From contig JABAKD010000014.1 in NCBI GenBank assembly GCA_012845835.1, forward strand, positions 2,655,984 through 2,719,983: a stretch of 64,000 nt of DNA, read 5' to 3'. Origin of the DNA: Undaria pinnatifida (lineage: Eukaryota > Sar > Phaeophyceae > Laminariales > Alariaceae). The translations under genes and the position numbers were made by a program. Below, in pieces: positions 1 through 12,400 of the stretch (the first letter of the stretch is position 1; each line of letters begins with the position of its first letter). The notes beneath the pieces were generated by a model. It saw nothing but the letters and a program-made list of their open reading frames with translations, had not been told where the DNA came from and did not search any database.

Positions 1-99
1 TGTTCTAGGTATACATACTACGAGTAACGCTGAAAATCACGAAAAGTGTTCCGGCGTTGTCGGGCAGTTCCCGAAAACAGCAACAACGACAACAACAGA

Positions 100-215
100 A
101 AAAACGGGTTAATAGTTTCCACGCACAGATTCATTAACATCACCCTGTTGACCTTGGTACAAGCTACACTGTAGTTCTAAGGGGAGTCGCCGACCTATAT
201 CCTTAAAGAGGAAGC
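100..215. repeat. Dispersed repeat, inverted copy near 48 kb
   Basis: This segment, including the stretches ACGGGTTAATAGTTTCC and AACATCACCCTGTTGACC, recurs in inverse orientation at about 47,950-48,065 beside a GGATATAGGTCGGCGACTCC motif. A related fragment lies near 39,610. The element is unclassified. Confidence 0.6.
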
Positions 216-318
216 ACACCCAGTAATACGCGCGATCGGAGTATCACACACAGATTGCAAAGATGAGTTTCGACAAAATCTTCGATCTCACAACTGGAGA
301 GTATTTTGATTTTTTACA

Positions 319-446
319 TTAACAGGAAGAATGGCACTGGCGGGGAGAAGAGAGGAAGGCATCTGTGACCACGGCTTTATCCAGAAGGTTCGCTGAGGCT
401 AAAAACCTCGCAAGGGTTGAGCTGGAGCGTAAGTGTGACGATCGAA

Positions 447-488
<42 letters not shown>

Positions 489-3400
489 ACTCGCCTATCT
501 TAGCGAGCTTCTCCTTCTCGTCGAGGGTAATGTTGGCCAAAGACAAGCTGTCCCTTCGGTGAACATACCGGTTCCTGTAGCGCGCAGAGCGGTTGATCAC
601 CTGCGGAGCATAATCAGGAGCAGGCGTTATCGGCGTGGAGGGGAGGGGGGTACTCATTTGTTGCTTGCCTTAGCCATTTGACCACTGACCACGCATCCCT
701 TTCGAGACGGAGCACCGTGGGGAGGGGGGGCGGTGGGTGGGGGTACTCATTTCATGCATTAGCCGTTGTCGTATGACCATAGACCTTCGCAACCCTACTA
801 CACCGGGACGGAGCATGTCGGGTTTTCACCGACCAGGAAGACAGCCGTGAGATATTCGGCGAGTCGCATGAAGAAGAGTGAGCTACATACTGCGAAACAA
901 CCGCTTCGTGGGGCAAGAAACAGAACACCCCATCGAATATCAACACTTTGCGTGTTTGCGGGGCTCGGCAGCCGCTGGTGTGGTGTATTTCTTTGGAACG
1001 GAGTACCCGACGGCAGGACGGGGAAACGAAATTTTGCGGTCCAGCGTTAGATTCGTCAAGAGCTGTATAGACGCCTTCGCCCATGTTCGACACAATAGGT
1101 TTAGGCATGTCTGGTTCGAGTCAAGGGTTTAAACGTCGGTATGGAACTTGTTTTTCTTCTTGAGACACCGACGGCCGAGCGCGCTTTTCAGCGTGGTGGA
1201 AACACAATTCGACGCGAATCGATGACGGAAGAAAGTGCTGAAGTCTTCTCGTGGTAAACATCGAGGCGCGTACCGTTTAAAAACCTAAAACTAACCCTGT
1301 GTCTCCATCTTCGACACCACTCGGGAAAATGCTCGGGATGGAGATTTTCTGAAGACCTATTAGACCTTCCGGGCACCCCCCCCAAAAAAAAACAAAGGAA
1401 CGATAAATGTGTGCGGTTATAGTGCCGGCTGATCAACCGGGTGGTATATCGCTGCGCGCTGTGTCACAAGTGGAATTACATGTTGGTTGAATGTTGATCC
1501 TTTGCTGTACATTCAGTCACACTGCTATACTCTAATCTTCCGCACTCTTGATATATTCAACGTTCGTATTCCTCCCCAAAGTTACAGGCTGTCGCTTCAA
1601 CTTAACCTCCACCTTAACCCCTTTTAGCGCCGCACTTCCGACATGAGGACGGAACACTTGGAGTCAGACTAGGAATGTTTCAGGATTTGGAAATGGGTCA
1701 ACAGCCCGTAATTATTGCACCTCGAAGTATTGCCTTAACTCTCTCACCTTCCTTGTACCTCCAAAAAGTCATCTGCTGTAATTCGGAACGGAAACCAACC
1801 GACCCGCGAAGCCAGCAATACCCGTTTTTGTTTTTTTTTGTGGGATCGACGCCGCCATCGTCATGTTTTAATTGCGCCTACTTTTCCCTCTGATTTCCCG
1901 CAGGGGGCTAATAGTGCGGACAATCTATGGTGTTTATCGAAGCTGGGCCAGCCAAGTCGTAAAACTGCCGGATCCGCCGGTCGATCTATCTGCCTGAAAA
2001 GGCCGGTTCGTCGGTAGGTTCAATGAACAGCACACCGCACGGACAGAGAGAGTCAGCTACAAACACACCGCCTTGCCGGAGTAAAAATAATGCAATGATT
2101 TGCTACTCTGGCAGCACAAATGAGTTGCCTCCCTCTCTCTCTGCTTTCGCGTACGTTTGGAAAATATAACGCGGTTTTCGGATGAGTCGTCCCCCTCTCT
2201 CTGTACTCGTGTGCTTGTAAGAACTTCGTAGGGCGTATTATTTTATTTTTTTCCTTCGTTCTGGAGATGCCTACGAGTAATCTATGTCGAAGCTCATGCT
2301 GCACACTTTCGGATGGAAAAAAAAGCAGGGCTTTTCACGGGTCGGGTCGGGTTGGGTCGGGTCGGGTCAGGGTCAGGGTCACCCGACCCGACCCGACCCG
2401 TAACGTTCGACAACACCCCTGACCCGACCCAACACGACCAGACCCTTGACATTACAAACACGACTCGACCCGACCCGACCCGACCCGACCCGACCCGACC
2501 CGACCCGACCCGACCCGACCCGACCCGACCCGACCCGACCCGACCCGACCCGACCCGACCCGACCCGACCCGACCCGACCCGACCCGACCCGACCCGACC
2601 CGACCCGACCCGACCCGACCCGACCCGACCCGACCCGACCCGACCCGACCCGACCCGACCCGACCCGACCCGACCCGACCCGACCCGACCCGACCCCACC
2701 CGACCCGACCCGACCCGACCCGACCTGACCCGACCCGACCCGACCCGACCCGACCCGACCCGACCCGACCTGACCCGACCCGACCCGACCCGACCCGACC
2801 CAACTCGACCCGGGAGTTGTTGCAAGGCTCCTGATCCGACCCACGGATCAGATCGTGACCCGTGAAAAGCCCTGAAAAAAACATGAAACTGTTTTTTGCA
2901 CGACTAAGCTGGGTCAGGTCCGTTGGGGGGGATCGGTTCCGGGATCGATTCCGGGATCGGTTCCGAGTGAGATCCGCCCCAGGAGTGATCAGCGCTATGC
3001 ATGCAAAAAAAAAAAGTACCTGGATCTTGTCGTGGTTAACCAGGATGCAGCCGCACATGGCCCCCTTCCCCTGCCCGTGGTCCTTCGACGTAGAAAACAC
3101 CGTGAAAACCTTGGCCCCCTTACTCAAGGAAACCCCCTCCGAGTGCGCCTCGTGCGCGCGCACGATGTAGCTCAGATCGCACTGTTCCAAGAAGTCATCG
3201 ATGGCCTTGGCTCCGAAACAAATGGCCCCTCCCCCCCTCAAACTCTCCCCGAACCCTGTCTTCCCAACCGTGGCTTCCTAGAACAACATAAGACAACAGA
3301 GAAACTGAAAATTGGTTGTAAGCGGGATCGGATTGTGGCAGTTTCACGTTTGCTCGAAAAATCAGTTTTGGCCTTAGAAGGCATGATGCTCTTCAAGCCA

Positions 3401-6400
3401 CCACCCTCAGAAGGCGAAAAAAAAAAAGCCGGACCCCTCTGTCGCTGGGTGTGCCTAACCGTAACCTTGCACCGCCACCCCCTTTCCGCCGCCATACGCT
3501 GTATATGTTTGCTTTATCCCCTGCTGATGCACGACAAATACATAACATTCCCGGCACATATACACCCCGCGCATGCATAGAAGCGTGTGGTAACCTTAAG
3601 CTATATTTCCACGAAATCGCCTTGTGGAGGATGGAAAAGAAGAACAAGAAGAAGAAGAGGCAAGAAGAAGAAGAAGATACGTGCCGTATCAAACGAACGC
3701 CCCTCCACCTTTCACCCATTCCGTAGTTTTGCCGTTTCGCAAAACGAATGGGCCTCCACCTCATGTCATCGCCAGATGCTAGAAGTACAAAGTTCTTGTC
3801 CTTTTGACACACGACACATACATACAAGCTTGGCGAGCTTAAACTGTTTGTTCTACTCCATCAGCCGGAGCATCACGAAAAAAAAAAAAGTTACGCGCCG
3901 TGTAAAACAAGTGCCCCTCGACCCTTCACCCTCCACCCATGCCGTCGCGATATGCTATAAATATCAATCTGGGTCCAACTCTAAGCCACTCTGATATGGT
4001 GCGATTTTGCCACGTCCAAAAGTAGCTTATATTGGGACTCGGTCTGGCGGAGCTCTTGCCTGATCTGCTTTCGCGGGGTCCGACCACAAGCAGTCCGACG
4101 CAACCTGCTGGGACTCGAAGGTTTCGAGGTCGTTGGGCGGGCACACTCCCGAGACCTGAGGCACCGACATGATGTCCTGTTTTGCGAACCAAAGAAAGGG
4201 AAAACACGGCCCGCAGGAATGGGGGGTGGGACGTTTGTGTGTATTTTGTGCTTGTATTTGTGTGTATGCGCTTGTGTTCGTTAGTCATTAACCCTATATT
4301 GAGGCCCAGCCACAAAGAAGGCAACGGCATCGGTATTTGGTCATGCGTCTCGGGAGAGAGCGTTGAGCTACTACTCCCCCCCCCCCCACTGCTCTAGAAC
4401 AATGACCCCCCCCTACCCCCCCTCCCACATCCCATTTCCTATTCTCTCCTGGATGAACCCGGGCCCCTTCCAAACCTCGGCTGGATGCGCGAAACCGAGT
4501 CTTCAAGGGGGCGTGGGATGCCCCCATGCACAGAACTCCCCCCCCCCGCAGAAGATTAAAATGCCACCCTCCTCCGCTAGATTCTAGATTTTCCACCCAA
4601 ACTCTCCCGGAAATATTGAATAGCTCCCACCCCCCTCCCCCTTGAATATGATGAGTACCCCCCCCGCCCCCGCCCCCGTCCTTCCCTCCTCTACTTTCTT
4701 GAAACCCACCCCGCGAAAGTCACCTGGATGCGGGAAACCGAGTCGTCAAGAGGGCGTGGGATCCCCCCGTGCACGCAGAAGATGTCCCGGTCGATGACGG
4801 CCGCGAGGGGCATGCGATCGAAGACGGCGTTGCAGGTCTCCCATACGTCTTCTCCCAGAGAATCTCCGAAGCGATTCTGTGAATAATTAAAATGCGTGCG
4901 AATTTTGTTTTCGAGGCGTGGGTGGAAACGCGTCTCGGGAATTGGCGCACCATGAGCATCACACGGGTATTAGCACAGGCCAAAGGCTATATGGTGGCGT
5001 AGGAAAGGGAGTGTGCTCATTTCGTGCATAACCGTAGTCTCAAGACCATAGACCCTCGCATTCCTGCAATGCCGAGACGGAGCGCGTCGGGTTTTAACCG
5101 ATCAGGCAGACATCGCGTGCACCAGGTGCGAAGCGCCATGATGTGGTTGGCGAGTCGCATGAAAGGGAGAGCTGCTTCCTGCTAAGAACCACTTGTGAGG
5201 TGGACGTCCGCACCTTGTGCAAACTTTCTTGCACATCTGATAACAGCTTCGAATGAACTTAGTTGCTTTTCTGGTGTCGGGGGCGTACTCGTTTGTTGCT
5301 TGCCGAGTTGTTTGACCATTGGCCACGCATCCTTTTCGACGGAGCACCGTTCCTGCTCCTTCTAATAGAGACACCTCCAACAATAAGGTGTTCGTTGCGT
5401 TCCTTTCACGTGTAGCATAAGAAAAAAATCTTGCTAATCTTATCTCTTTTCTTGCTGGCCGCCTGTGGCTACCGTCGATCTCCTAAGGTAGCGAATGACA
5501 GTAGGGGGGGGGGGGTTAGGCCAATACATAGTGCCCTGTATGCACACAAAATAATCACACCTCGGACAGACCATGATCCAGATCATCTACAGATCATCTA
5601 CAGATCAGTTCAATACATAGTGCCCCTGTACGTGAACGAATAGTCAAACCTCGGACAGATCATGATCTAGATCATATAAAGATCAGGCTAATTCATAGTG
5701 GCCTGTGCGTAAACAAATAGTCACACCTCAGACAGATCATGATCTAGATCATCTACAGATCATCCAGATAATATGCAGAACATCGCGTATCCGCCTGTAC
5801 GAGATGTTGTGCTGGTTCTGTATCTACGCAGTGACAGATCCATCCCAGGAAAATGTGTGCTAATAGATCCTGCAGATTGTACGGCCCCCACATGAGCTAT
5901 ACGGTACAGATCTTTCCTGAAAAACATCTAGACAATCAAGTAGAGGTCTGGTGCTCTGTCACATCTGTCACATAATTCCCCGTGGTGCGGTACCTATCGC
6001 GAAAAATAAAATAAAATAAATGCCTACGAGTTCGGACGACATGCAGAAAAATACGGTAGTACACAATCGCGGGCGTTAAATCTTGAGCCGCTGAAAACAA
6101 CTACCTTAACAGCACACAAGTCGGATGGCCGCATTACGGCATTGCGGCGAGGTCACTTTAATTGGTCTGGGCCCTCTAAGAAAACATTCCCAGTCCCTAT
6201 TCACTAAAGCCACATATTTCTGTCTAGGGAATCCTTGCATTTTCTCCCGAGGGTAGCTCCGCTGGCTGTCACGCTGCCACATTTTTTTAGACTTTGGTAA
6301 TTGCCCGTAAGCGGCTCAAATTCTGCTTTTTGCGGTATGTCGCGTAAAAACGCAAAAGCTGCTTTGGCGGTAATCCGACGTCTCTGCTTAAAATAATCCC

Positions 6401-9400
6401 GACGTGCTCCGTCCCGGAACTGTAGGGATGCGAGGGTCTAAGGTTTTAAGCCTATGGCTATGCATGAACATCGAGTACGCCTAGCCTACCGCAGCCTCTC
6501 ACTACGTGAGCTAGACCGCCAGGGTGTCGTTTTTTCTCTTTTTTTGTATGTTTTGGCGGCAATCTATATGGGGGCGGAGTCAGATCGTATAGTGTGGAGT
6601 GGAGAACCTTAACTCCACGCAAGGGGGGGGGGGATACCACGTAGTGTGCATGTGGCATGGCACCAGGCAGTTGCATAGTATCTCCGTTGCTGTCTCTGGA
6701 AGTGGCCACACCAACAAACAAACGGATTCGAAAGCTTCCATCCCATATGCAAGAAAGTACGCACAAAGCGCCGAAGTCCGCCCCAGAAGTGCTTCTTAGC
6801 AGGATGCAGCTCACCCTTCATGCCCTTCATGCGACTCACCGGACACCTCACGGCGCGTCGCGCTTTGGTGCCCGCGATGTCTGCCTGGTCGATGAAAACC
6901 GGACGTGCTCCATCCCAGAAATGTAGAAATGCAAGGGTCAATGGTGTCAAGACTGCGGCTATGCATGGAACGAGTACCCCCCCGCGCTAGCTTACATAGT
7001 CATGGTCTAAAGAGCTGCAGCGGTAAAGTCGTTGTTTAAGACACGACCATTTTACTCCAATGAAATACCAAAAAACCTCCAAAACGAAAAAACATTTTTG
7101 GGTCTGAATAATATCAAAACCTCTCCATAATAAATCACACCTTGCCCCCTTACGTAGTGTTTGCGTTTTTTTTGTCCTGCTTGTTTCGTAGGTTCCAGCG
7201 GACCTATGGTGTGTGAAATTAGTAGCGACCCACAGAAACTGATCCAGAGAAAAACAAAAAGCGTAAAACCTGATTCAACGAACTCATGGCCTATCTATCG
7301 TATGCAAAAAACAAATAAGACTGCAAAACAAAAAAATATCGCTCCGATGATTATTGGAATAAGGATCCTCGTCATTCGTTTTTTTTTTTGCCAAAAAGGT
7401 TCTAGCTCTATCGTAGAATACGTCATCAGTAGCAGGTGGCATGATAACGCTTCCCACCAATACAAACGTTGCACAGTTGACGGCCGCGACAAGCATCCAC
7501 CAGAGCGAGATTTCCCTAGCAGAGAGCTCACCAAGTGCACAGGACGGGGGGGGGGGGGGACGCACCCACCCATTTCCACTGCCCATGGTAGGCTAAACGA
7601 GCCACGGGGGCTATGGTGCTCGTTCTAAGACGGCCAAATAAATTACTTTGATGGCGCGGCAAGACAAAACACCTCCATGGTTTGGGAGTGAATCGCGAAC
7701 AAAAAAAAACACAAACACAAACAAAAAAAAACTTAAAACCAATCTTTGCTGTACCTCTAAGCCGCAAAAAGAAGAGTCCCCAAAAGTGATCCCCACCCAC
7801 CCCCACCCACTGCAAGTGGCCATACCGGAAATTATATTCACTCATTGAAGCGCTCGTTCATATGCAAGTCCGTCTCACGAGAGCGGTTCTTGGAAGGATG
7901 CAGTTCACCCTTCATGCGACACGCCGAACACCTCGCGACGCTTCGGCGCTTGGAGCAAGCAATGTCTGCCTGGTCGGTGAAAACCCGACGTGCTCCGTCC
8001 CGGCATGGTAGGGATACGAGGGTCTATGGTCGTACGATTACGGCCATGCACAAGCTGAGTGCAACCCCCCCCCAGTAGCCTTGATCGGCTGACCGAGGCT
8101 ACGGGAAGGGAAGCACCCCAATATCACGAAAAAGTCGTAACATGTACACCTTACGTAGCAGAACAAACATTTCCATGATGGCGCTTTGATCGTGAATCCT
8201 AAACGCACATGTCGTGAAAGCTGAAACGACGGCGGCAGCGGGTCGCTACTCGCACTCACTCGCACGGGTGACTCTGAGTCGCTTAAAAAAAGGAAGACCT
8301 ACACAAGAAGTGATCCCCTCCCCCTCCCCCTCCCCCACCATAGCCTTCGTCAGCCACAGTGTTTCTACTTGTCAAACAAGGGGTGCATGTCACTGCCTTA
8401 CCTGACACTGCCACAAGAAAGATTTCTCGCGGTAGTATTCCACCCAGCCGTTCACGTCCCGAAGCTCGTGGTTGCCCCGCAGCATGAAGATTTTGTCGGG
8501 GTTTTCGATCTGTGCAGGGGCGGTAAAGAAAGCGAGAGGGGTAGGGGGGGGAGGAGGAGGGAAGATCAGATGCCGGGTGGGAAGAGGCGGACGTTTCAAA
8601 CCTTAGCCTAACCTCCCCCATGAACCCCATCGTCGTAAAGTTGACGGCAGGATTCTCATCATCGCCTCGGGACGCGGATGGTCTCACCCTCGGACGCGCT
8701 CGCTCATCGACCCGTCCCACAACGAAAATGTCTGCCGAGACTGCCGGGACACTCTGGGGACGCTTTCGCTGAGGTAATAAGACGCTTTATCAGGATAACA
8801 TCTCGCCACTGTTCTGTGTGATCCCCCCCCCCCCCCTTCCTCTAACACCGACAGCGAAGAACAACACATTGTAAACACATATACATGCATTGTAGACCGT
8901 AAAACTTTCACAGCTCGGGTATATCATATAGATAACATAAATCATGTAAATCATCTAGATCATCTAGATCATCTAGATCATAGATATAGATCACATAGAT
9001 AATATCGATCGTACATATCATGCAGATTATATAGATTGTATAGATCATATATATATCATGTAGATCGTATAGATCGTTCAGATCATATAGATCATATAGA
9101 TCATACAGGTCGTACATATCATACAGATCATGTACGATCGTATATCATACAGATCATCTACAGTACATCCTGTATCTGCCGCTCTGAGAGATTGTGCAGG
9201 TTCTCTATATTTAGGTCTAGAGTACAAATTCATCTGAAGGAAACAATTGCTAGATCATGCAGATTGTACGGCTCCGACCCGGTAACATGAGCGAGACCAT
9301 GCAGATTTTCCTTGAAAGATCTAGATCATCAACTGAGGATACATCATCTGTTCGGCGTGTGCAAGCTTTTTTATTGTTGTTCCAACCCACCTTGAGCGAG

Positions 9401-12400
9401 AAGAGGTAGGCCAGGCACTCCAACCCGAGCTGCCCCCGGTCGACGTAGTCACCCAGAAACAAGAACTTTCCGGCGGTGAGGTTCATGCCCAGCTTCCAGA
9501 TGTTGTCCGCGAAGAAATGCAGGTCCTGCTCGAGGCGACGACGACGACGACGACGACGCCCGTCGGTTTGTTTCAGAGCTGCCATTGGTTTCACTGGAGT
9601 TGTGCGGGGGGACCTTATCACGTAGTATTCGAGAAAATGGTTGACGTACACTTTGAAGTATATCAAGCTCCAACCCGAACCCACTCAACCCCGGAGTCGT
9701 CCCCTCGGTACCTAGGGTTTGCACTTTTTAAGCAAAAAAAAGGTATACCTGGCCGGTTGACCTCCTCAAGCGTTAAAGTATCGGTTAGTATGACAACTTT
9801 ACAACATAATAGCGCATGGAATTGTTGGGCGGGTTGCGCGAACGAATGAATGTCTTCGGAGTCACGCTCTCGGGTGAGATACAAGAGCTCCTCCTCTTGT
9901 TGGAAACTCAGAAACTTTCTTATTACGGAGATCCATTGTTAGCAGGATGAATGATCAAACAGCAAAGGGGGCAAAAAAGCACCCGGATTCGCGTAAAATC
10001 GCTTGGCTACAGTTTATTTCGTTGGTTGGTCTTGCCAAGTATCCAGAGCGATTCGATCGAACACAGTTGTAGCGCAGGAGAGCTCGCCCATAACGTGGCG
10101 ATGCCTCCCTTTTTTTGTGAAATTTCATCCTGTTAACAATAGACCCCCGTGATAGAATCTGCTGCACCTCTAGCGGGGGATGACCCCCCCCCCATCAACC
10201 ATCGCAAGGAAAAATCCTGACCAACGAATGCCACAGAGCAGGAGGGGGGGGCATTTTCAGGCCCTCGGCTTTCAGCGGGCGCGGAACCACTCGCGCGAGT
10301 GACTCCCCTCTTCCTCCGCACGTCTTGATCCGAAAAGGCATTTTTACCATTTTCGGCTTTGTGAAATACGCCGCCATCGAATAAATGGTACGACGTTGTT
10401 CTGTGACGCAAGGTACGGTAGATGTGCACTAGCTCTTTTTTTTCCTTCTGAGGGTGGTGGCTGCTTGATTTTCCTTCTGAGGGTGGCGGTTGCTTGATTT
10501 TCCTTCCGAGGGTGGTGGCTGCTTGATTTTCCTTCTGAGGGTGGCGGTTGCTTGATTTTCCTTCTGAGGGTGGTGGCTGCTTGATTTTTGCCCTCTGAGG
10601 ATGGTGGTTGCTTGGTTTTTGCCCTCTGAGGGTGGTGGTTGCTTGATTTGCCGTCTGAGGGTGGTGGTTGCTTGATTTTTGCTCTCTATGGGTGGTGGTT
10701 GCTTAATTTTGCCTTCTGAGGGTGGTGGTTGCTTGATTTGCCCTCTGGGGATGGTGGTTGCTTGATTTGCCCTCTGAGAGTGGTGGTTGCTTGATTTGCC
10801 CTCTGAGGTTGTGGTTGCTTGATTTGCCTTTTGAGGGTGGCGGTTACTTGATTTACCTTCTGAGGGTGGTGGCTGCTAGATTTTCCTTCTGAGGGTGGTG
10901 GTTGCTTGATTTTGTCCTCTGAGGGTGGTGGTTGCTTGATTTGGCCTTCTGAGGGTGGTGGTTGCTAGATTTGCCTTCTGAGGGTGGTAGTCGCTTGATT
11001 TTCCTTCTGAGGGTGGTGGTTGCTTGATTTCCCTCCTGAGAGTGCATGGTTGCTTGATTTTGCCCTCTGAGGGTGGTTACTTGGTTTGCCTTCTGAGGGT
11101 GGTGGCTCGATAAACTACTCTATACCTTCACCCAAATAAACTTATTTGGAGTGAATCGGAAGCTCTACCCGATGACCGAGCCCATGGCGTAGGCATGATA
11201 AAATGTATACCTGTTATTTATACATTCCCCCTCCCCCCCAAAAAAAGCGACATTATTTCCGGCGGGTTTGGGCAACAAAAAGAGCCCCTTCATTCAGAAA
11301 GCGCTTTTGTTTTTTTTAGAAAAAAAAGGGTGTAGTATCTTGCATCGTGGCAAACGCGTCTTCGTCGGAGGTTAAAATACAAATAACAACTCCTGGTTTT
11401 CTGGTTATTGACGCCAATCGGAATGAAAAACGGGGGGGGGGGGGGCAGAGGGCTACAGTAGGGGGGTACCCTCTTTTTTCACTACGGGACTTGTGCCACT
11501 CGCACGAGTGAGCCTGTACCTCACCGACGAAACGACTTTACACGATTGCTTGGCGCAGCGTGGCTAACTATAGCATCGCGGATTCATGTCGCGAAATTGT
11601 AATGGCACCCCAAGCTTGAGAACGCAAAGGAATAGGGGGTATGTCACTCGCGTGAGTGATTCCGGGCCACTGAAAAAAAGAAAAACAAAAAAGAGAGAGA
11701 GAGGCGCCCCTATCGTAGCATTGGTCTCTTTTTTATACTATAATGCTATACTATAATGCCGCAACCACGGCCTCCTCTTCGTCTCGTACACAATTTCTGC
11801 GCTTTCGCTGATCGACTCTCCTCAAAGGCGACGGCCGTCGGTGGTCCCTTCGTGGCGCAGGATTATGCCAGCCGGAAATATCGGCACCGTAGAGGAAGCC
11901 GGCGCTACTTCGTATGCTGTCACCGCTGCAGACTCCCCATTGCGCCAAGCGATTTCGCAGGCGCTATAGCGGGGAGCCGGCACTATAACGGCAACCAGCA
12001 CTATAGCGGCAACCGGCACTACTCCGTATACTGTCGATGCTGCGAGTTACATTCCCGTGGGAAGCGATATCGCAGGCACTATGGCGGGAAACCAGCACTA
12101 TAGCGGCCACCTGCACTATACATGGAACACGACTGTACCTCTAAGTTGCCGTGGATGTCGCCGAAGACGTAAACGGGAGACTGGAGAAAAACGCACCGCG
12201 GCTCCGCCTCGTAGAGGTGGGAAACCCCTCTGCACAACCGCATCAGGTCTTTAGCAAACCTAGTGGGAAAAGTAACCCAAGGAGCGAGAGGGGGTGGTGG
12301 ATTACCTTCAGCGTCTCTGGCCAGTTTCCTTCAATATGTTGTATTTTCTGCTCGATTAGTTGTCTGCACAAACGCATCAGGCTTTTATCAAACCCCAGGA

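Noticed and set aside
2294-3241. Long frames encoding Arg-Val-Gly-Ser or Asp-Pro-Thr-Arg repeats
   Set aside because: Pure translation of the CCCGA pentanucleotide array, open in several frames on both strands. Only 3,020-3,277 is real exon.
10438-11107. CRISPR-like array
   Set aside because: The 29-30 bp unit has no unique spacers; the units are contiguous minisatellite copies in a eukaryotic intron.
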